Positions 34,185 to 64,000 of a stretch of 64,000 bases of DNA are shown piece after piece. The notes beneath the pieces were generated by a model. That model saw only the letters and a list, made by a program, of their open reading frames with translations. It was not told the origin of the DNA and ran no database searches. Every line of letters starts with the position of its first letter. Within the stretch, counting starts at the first letter, position 1. The translations under genes were made by a program, and so were the position numbers. Source of the stretch: Sacculina carcini (taxonomy: Eukaryota > Arthropoda > Thecostraca > Sacculinidae); assembly GCA_916048095.2 (NCBI GenBank), contig OU696596.1, forward strand, positions 1,281,695-1,345,694. The letters are read 5' to 3'.

Positions 34185-34768
34185 TCACAATCTCGTGATT
34201 CATGTATGCAGCATCTTCCTGTGACTTATCTCTTGCAACGCGCATTGTGGCAGTTTAATGGTCTAATCTTCATGTTAATGGTCTAATATTATTACTCTTC
34301 TGTTTGTTTATTGATGATCAAAGTGCATGGACCTGTAGCGGCATGTAATTCATAGCGTTCAAACGCTCTTGTCATTCCAGTTTGTTGGTTAATTTCAGTA
34401 ATATATGATCAATAACAATAGCGAAACAGCTTAGAAAGAGAGAGGACTAAAGGAAGAGGTAAAGCAGTTGCTCTTCTACTCTCATTCTTTGCTCAATTCT
34501 GCTTCTACCACTGACACAGGGGGGTTGTATAGCTAATATAACTGAAATTTAACTGTATCAACCTGACTATGTGTTTGTGTGTGTGTATTGGTGTGTTTGT
34601 GTTTGTGTGTGCATACTCAACTGTACATCGATATTTTGCCATGTTCATTCTCTCTCTCTCTCTCTTGCTCTCTTGCTCTGTCTTCCAGTTTCTCATATTT
34701 CTCATTTGCTCAAAGTTTATCACAATCTCGTGATTCATGGATGCAGCATCTTCCTGTGACTTATATCG
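34185..34768. repeat. 50-bp direct duplication
   Basis: TTTATCACAATCTCGTGATT followed by CATG(T/G)ATGCAGCATCTTCC occurs at 34,185-34,232 and 34,717-34,764. No inverted ends were seen, so this is a segmental duplication or two fragments of one repeat. Confidence 0.7.
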
Positions 34769-34869
34769 ATTATAATTTTGCAGCGTTTCTCTGTTAATTT
34801 TGTGATACAAACAATAATAATAATAATGAACTTATTTGTCTTTCTGAGTTTCTCAATGGCGGTCAAGAT

Positions 34870-34870
34870 G

Positions 34871-34901
<31 letters not shown>

Positions 34902-35408
34902 CTTGAATTATGGACCCCTCACTACAACTCACACTCTCACACCAACGTACACTTAAACTTGTCTGTCTGTGTGTGTGTGTGTGTGTAAACAGACATGTCT
35001 AGATACATCGAGGAATGCTCATGTATCATGAACGTGTAAACACACACACACACACAGACAGACACACACGGATATACACACGGCTAATGCTTGGAGGTGA
35101 TACACAATGACACGGGCACAGTTATGTGTCGGTATCATGAGAGAAAAATGTATGGATAAACACCCTCCACTAGCACTGGCAACATGTTTGCACACACACA
35201 CACACGCATACACAGTGAGAGTGTGTATGTGAGAGTGTAGCTGGATAACAGAAGAAGCATTGACATACTGATTCGTGTGCATAAACAGTTATGTGGTGGT
35301 TGTCATGTTTGAAGTTGTGTGTGTCAGTGTGTGTATCTGTACTAAACACACACTGACACAAACACACACACTGACACACACACACACACACTGACACACA
35401 CACACACT

Positions 35409-35443
<35 letters not shown>

Positions 35444-35445
35444 CC
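34870..35445. repeat. Dense CA/TG tracts
   Basis: TG at 34,872-34,900 and 34,966-34,986, CA at 35,038-35,058 and 35,193-35,215, and CA/CTGACA repeats at 35,345-35,440. No exon between them. Confidence 0.85.
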
Positions 35446-35464
35446 ACACAGAAAGTGAAAGGTA

Positions 35465-35764
35465 AAGAAAGAAGAGAGATAATTTACACCTTATAATCAT
35501 CACTAGTATAGACAATGTTCTCTAGAGTATAATACGATTTCATCATGAAAAATTTCTTAGTGTTCTTTTAAAACAGGGATAGAAGTGATAGAACGTAGTG
35601 TTGGGGAGAGCTTATTGTAAATACGGGGTCCTAAGATAGAGAAACAACGATTATAGTGAGTATGTCTAGAAGGAAAAGCAGGTTCCAGTAAGAGACGAGA
35701 ATCATCAGATGACCATAAGTGTACGAGCAGATTTCTTGAAGGATAGAAGCTCAAATAATTCATA

Positions 35765-35790
<26 letters not shown>
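35465..35790 (-). mobile_element. LINE 3' end with C-terminal ORF fragment
   Basis: On the minus strand a 60-codon frame reads FSILGPRIYNKLSPTLRSIT and ends at a stop, the classic C-terminal FSxxGPRxWNxLP...R motif of non-LTR retrotransposon ORF2. About 100 bp of 3' UTR follow, then a TG tract. 5' truncated at (CA)n. Confidence 0.6.
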
Positions 35791-35803
<13 letters not shown>

Positions 35804-35899
35804 TGTTTGTATGTGATTTGTATGTGTTTCTAGTAATTTTTAGGTTTGCAATACCACAAATGTATATATATTATGTATACGAAAGAGGCTTAGATTGAG

Positions 35900-36120
35900 T
35901 CTCTCAAAATTGTTTAATCTCAATGTTGTTATGTATATGTTGGCAATAAACGAACTGAACTGAACAAGTCGTTTGTATGAAATTATGTGCACGGGTTCAG
36001 AATCAATTTTTGCTCTAGTGTCTTGGCTAACTAACTTTGGGTAATTCACCCTCTTCGGGTAATTTACTCCAATTTTTCCCCAGGGGTAAATTAGCAATTT
36101 TTCCGGGGTAATACGAGAGG
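35900..36120 (+). mobile_element. LINE-like 3' tail and GGGGTAA repeats
   Basis: GGCAATAAACGAACTGAACTGAAC-type tail (35,943-35,966) has an AATAAA signal and CTGAA pentamers, as in LINE ends. After it, 36,050-36,110 has several GGGTAAATT words resembling those in the 27.4-28.8 kb transposon. Confidence 0.4.
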
Positions 36121-36925
36121 AAATTATCTCTAGTGTTTCAGTTTGGCCATATATATTTTAATGTTGACAACACTTTGTCAAAAGGGTAACATTCTTAATG
36201 TGGCAGGCTAAATTTGGTTACAACGTGAAAAAGTTTGGGATTTACATGAGCGAAATTTATGTCTCATTAGTATATTAGTTTCTTGTTGTTTGGTGTCTAG
36301 TGTCTTTCAGTTTGTCAAATCCATCATGATTTATGCATGATGGTCAGTATACGCCCACAACAACATATTGATTACAGAAACAATAAAACAAATATTACAA
36401 TCAGTGTGCTTAATATGGACAGTGTTTGTTTTTTACACAAATCACAGTTATAAGCGATTTTTTGCCGGTTTAACTTAGGATGTGATGGATGTAGAATATC
36501 TACAAGACTTCACCCATGTCAGTGTCATATTAATGTTTATTTAATCTTATTGGAGCTGAGTTCTTGATGTCTTTCTGTCTCCTGCTTCTAGCAGCGTCTA
36601 CACTTCTACTACTTTTGTTCTATACACACTCACACTCACACACACATACAGGGAATTTTAATGTTAATCTCGTGAAGGGAATAATTCAGACAGGGGCGGC
36701 GATAGGGGTTTTCCGGTGGGAGACTAAGGAAAAATATGCGGGGGCTTGGCGAATCATAAGGAAACATGAGGAAACATATGGAACTACACTTGAAATGTTA
36801 ATTGTGATGATTTTTAGTGGGGTTAAGGGGGTTCAGTCCCTCAGAACCCCTCCCCCCTGTCTCGGCCACTTATTTTAGCTGTTTTGCTGGTTTGGTTAGT
36901 AGTAGTATAATAGCATGTGACTTTA
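36121..36925. other. Intergenic, no supported feature
   Basis: AT-rich unique-looking sequence with a short CA patch at 36,627-36,650. Confidence 0.4.
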
Positions 36926-36929
36926 TCTC

Positions 36930-37200
36930 ACTTCATTCGTTCGTTTTCTTCATGTTCCTCATGTTTTTCATGTTCTTCATGTTCCTCGTGATCATATTCT
37001 TTATGTTTTTCGTGTTTTTATATGTTCTATATGTTCTTAACATTTTTCATGTTCTTTATGTTCTTCTTGTTCTTCTTGTTCTTCTTGTTCTTCTTGCTCT
37101 TCTTGTTCTTCGTGTTTTATATGTTCTTCATGTTCTTTATGTTCTTAACATTTTTCATGTTCTTTATGTTCTTGTTCTTCGTGTTCTTTGCTGTCTTTTC
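36930..37200. repeat. TTCATGTTCTT-type minisatellite
   Basis: Degenerate 9-12-bp units (TTCATGTTCTT, TTCTTGTTCTT). Translates to Phe/Leu/Met repeats in one frame, which is not a protein. Confidence 0.85.
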
Positions 37201-37539
37201 TTCACGATGTACTGACACACTGACGCATACGTATATATATCAGATCTTAGCTAGCTCAGACACGCTTCATCTTCAGGTCCCATGTCCGTTCCACTCTTAT
37301 TTGTTTACGAATACACCACTGTATGTGTGTTGGTGTGTGTGTTGGTGTGTGTGAGGGGTAAGTGTTAGTGGTGTTGTTGGTGTCATCTCACGTGCGTGTC
37401 TGGTTCCACTGCGACGTATCTCATCATCAATGTGCACACTACCATCATGAAAGTTGTCTTTTCGCTCAGGTGAAGTAACTGCTAGTAATTATTATTATTA
37501 TTATTATTAATTACAGACATCCTTAGACAGACAGACATG

Positions 37540-37800
37540 AGATGGTTTATTATTTATTGTTATTTACTCATTATTTTCTTTTCCAACTTTCTTTCTAGAA
37601 TTTTTTCTTTTCGAACTCTCTGAATCTTTTGGGCGCTTCCGGTACATGGGGCCACCTTAGGGTGGTAATAGTGCTTGCACTCTTCCCATGCTACTGGATT
37701 TGTCTGTAATTAATAATAATAATAATCCAGTAACATGAGAAGAGTGCATGAGTACTTTTACCACCCTGCGGTGGCCCCATGTATATTGGAAGCGCCTAAA

Positions 37801-37881
<81 letters not shown>

Positions 37882-37905
37882 GATAGAAAGTTTGAGAAAT
37901 GATGG
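37540..37905. mobile_element. Fold-back pair of repeat family A with (TA)n
   Basis: GGTACATGGGGCCACCTTAG...TACTGGATTTG on the left is mirrored by CCAGTAACATG...GGTGGCCCCATGTAT on the right, around a TAATTAATAATAATAA spacer. A (TA)39 tract (37,800-37,877) sits in the right arm, with the family's ATAGAAAGTTTGAGAAAT word beyond it. Confidence 0.75.
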
Positions 37906-38018
37906 TTTAATAGAGAAAATGAATCTTATAAAGAAGGAAGCATAAATGAAACCAAACTAGAATTAGGAATAAATTGGTATTTCAGGCGTACACGTCAGTG
38001 TGTTGGTACAATATATAT

Positions 38019-38426
38019 CAGTGGTTCTAGTAACGTGAGAGTACAGGTTTTTTTTTGAGGGGTCATAGGACCTAATTAATAAATGAGAGGCCACCATATT
38101 TTCTCACGAGTCACGAAAGATATATGTTGAAGCAAGTCTTAATTGATGATGCCAAATTGTTGATATTATGAAGTATAAATTGATGATGCCAAATTGTTTA
38201 TAACTTATACCATTTTTACACGTGATTTCGACCATGTAAATGTTTGCACGAAAAACCAGATGTGGATTGCAAATATATTGTTTAAATAAAAGTCGCATGG
38301 CAACGATCCATGTGTGTATGGAACTACAAGGACTTATATGGGGGGGCTAAAGGCTGCTTCTGGGGGCCTCAAGGACTCTCATTGTGTTGAAGGTAGTCAT
38401 GGCAAGAAAAATGTTGAGAAACACTG
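38019..38426. mobile_element. hAT-like MITE, 408 bp
   Basis: Starts CAGTGGTTCTAGTAAC and ends GTTGAGAAACACTG, which are inverted. Flanks ATATATAT and CTATATAT form an 8-bp near-duplication. No coding region. Confidence 0.55.
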
Positions 38427-39513
38427 CTATATATATGTCATCCATCGCTGTTACTCCATCTATAGCTGAGTATCAGTGGGTAGAATCAAGCATGGAGGTG
38501 TTACTGCGTGAACTCTGACTCATCACGGGGTCGCGGGGTATATGGTTGCTACCTTGTAGTGACCTACAGAACATACAATCATCACCTGTCTTTGCTGGGG
38601 TTTTATCTATTTGGAGCTGGGTTATTAAGATTATATTAGGGAAAGAATATCAAGATGTTCGCGCGAGTACGTCATCATGAACGGCACGTGAATATTTGTT
38701 TTTGTGTATTTATTTCTCGAGCGTAACTTTGTCTAAGCTGTCAATAATTAGTAGGGATTGTTTAGTTATAACAGCTTCTAGCATAATCTAGTAGGTTCCT
38801 GGAACCAGCTCACTTCCTAGAACTAGAACCGTTAGTATGCTAGAACTATAGCACTACTAGAATGTCTAGAATTTCTAGAGCTACATACTAGGTACCTTCA
38901 TCGAAGTACACTATGCAAATGACAACTTTTTTTTAAGTGAAGTTTCGAGAATATTAATTAAATTATGCACGTTCTATATGTGCAATGGATCTTCCTCGTT
39001 GAAACATCACAGATAGCGGTATATTATTATTACATAATATTAATTAATTACTTGTATGCATGGTCTGTTCTAAAGTGACAATTTTAGACTTAATTCTAGA
39101 AATGTTTCTTAGACTGTGAAATATTAAGTCACGAACGTTTGTTTGTGTACGTGCGTGTGTGTGTGTGTGTGTGCTTTTGTACGTATGCTGTAGCTTGTAA
39201 CTGACACACAAACACACACACACAGACATCTGGTACACACTGACAAGTATGTTATGACGCTAGTTGAGAGATATTGTGCACGTAAATAAATACTAATTAT
39301 CCTAGCACACTCACATGTCATTGTGAACATGCAAGCTCATGCATCCTCCCACATACAAACACACACACATACACACACAAACACACATACATGTACATGC
39401 TTGCTGGTGCTAAGTGATGTATGGTAATTAAAACAGCAAGATATATTAAGCTTGAGTAAGTGTGCACGTGCTCATGGGTGAGTGGTGGGGGTGCTAGACA
39501 TCACGTGCAAGAT

Positions 39514-39567
<54 letters not shown>

Positions 39568-39740
39568 TGTGTACGGAGCAGACACAATTGTAGCCAGGTT
39601 TATTAGAGAAGTCTGGGAAAGATTATACTAATTGAATGGTGATGATGATTTTTGCTGAACAAATCTCGTGACAATTTAATAATGACGCTTCTTACCTTCT
39701 GGTTATTAGTATTCATATGGTTCTTGCTTTTTTTAAGATC
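38427..39740. other. Upstream region of papilin
   Basis: No exon recognised. CTAGAA-rich patch at 38,780-38,890, CA at 39,355-39,390, and a TG tract at 39,519-39,567. The first papilin exon (start codon) must lie upstream of 40,052 but I could not place it. Confidence 0.4.
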
Positions 39741-39767
39741 ATCTAGGTCGCACGTCATCAAGGTCGC

Positions 39768-39837
39768 AGGTCATTAAGGTCACACATCATCTAGGTCACA
39801 TGTACTCTAAGACAAAGGTCACAGGTCATCTAGGTCA
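39768..39837 (+). promoter_or_regulatory. Cluster of six AGGTCA half-sites
   Basis: AGGTCA at 39,768, 39,777, 39,793, 39,816, 39,823 and 39,832. The spacings form DR3, DR1 and DR3 direct repeats, the arrangements bound by RXR/USP-type nuclear receptor dimers. They lie in a degenerate minisatellite 215-285 bp upstream of the papilin signal-peptide exon. The regulatory role is inference. Confidence 0.4.
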
Positions 39838-40051
39838 CAGATGGTTGAGGTTCACATTGCCGAGTATTTCACATTTCACGAAATAAAAACCCGCTCAGTA
39901 TAAAACAGTTACTTGTATGTGCTGTGAATAAATATTCTACTAATTCTATCTCATAGAACAAGTAGAAAAATGTGAAATTGTGTTTTTGACGCTGTTGTTT
40001 TGTTTTGTTTTCTATATTGTTCGCTTGTGTTGTCACCTATCTTCTATACAG

Positions 40052-63638
<23,587 letters not shown>

Positions 63639-63671
63639 GTAATATATTTCTGCTCTTAATTCATAATCACA

Positions 63672-63733
63672 ACACACACATAACACACACACATACACAA
63701 ATACCCACACACACACACACACACATACACAAA

Positions 63734-63777
<44 letters not shown>

Positions 63778-64000
63778 TAACACACACACACCCACACATA
63801 GACACACACATATACACATACAAACATATATACATGCATATACAAACACACGTGTACACACATATACACACATAACACACATACACATATACACACACCT
63901 AAACATATACAAACACACATATACACACATACAAACATATACAAACACTCATACAAACACACAAACACACACACACGCACATACACATATACACATACAC
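63672..64000. repeat. CA/ACAT repeats opening papilin intron 20
   Basis: CA-rich on the sense strand from 34 nt after the donor to the window edge. It repeats the CA-after-donor pattern of introns 3, 13 and 18. Confidence 0.92.

Overview
This is eukaryotic nuclear DNA: intron-rich, AT-rich and loaded with (CA)n/(TG)n and longer tandem repeats. Splice phases can be followed through two complete or near-complete conserved genes on the + strand. The animal is most likely an arthropod or another protostome. The ADA2B-type adaptor reads closer to what I know of insect Ada2b than of vertebrate TADA2B, the papilin has the invertebrate layout, and there is a short TTAGG-type tract near 9.3 kb. The species cannot be named from this window.

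Layout. 1-19 kb holds no gene I can name. It contains microsatellites, several tandem repeats, small DNA-transposon derivatives (MITEs), LINE tails, and two weak orphan exon candidates (minus strand near 11.3 kb, plus strand near 13.4-14.5 kb). 19,008-31,160 is a TADA2B/Ada2b gene (SAGA-type coactivator adaptor) in 11 coding exons whose lengths sum to 1,518 nt (505 codons plus stop). 31.2-39.9 kb is repeat-rich, with two coding-like blocks of an unidentified minus-strand gene (about 32.0-33.5 kb). From 40,052 to the right edge runs a papilin gene (secreted extracellular-matrix glycoprotein): signal peptide, TSP1, ADAMTS-type Cys-rich and spacer region, six more TSP1 repeats, a very long Thr/Ser repeat exon, then papilin cassettes. 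It continues past the window. Inside one of its introns sits a complete-looking LTR retrotransposon (58,107-62,797, minus strand) with 472-bp LTRs, a GTATA target duplication, open gag and pol frames, and a textbook -1 frameshift site.

The most unusual biology is in the introns. (1) Several introns of both genes carry a CA block just after the donor and a TG block just before the acceptor on the sense strand, never the reverse. The RNA ends could pair and loop the intron out, an arrangement described before for ray-finned fish but not, to my knowledge, for a protostome. (2) Tandem repeat arrays are built from exon/intron junctions themselves: about 60 copies of a papilin 5' splice site, 7 copies of a TADA2B 5' splice site, 5 copies of the TADA2B last 3' splice site, and a 20-bp array that appears seeded at another TADA2B donor. 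Both patterns occur in two unrelated neighbouring genes, which suggests a genome-wide habit.
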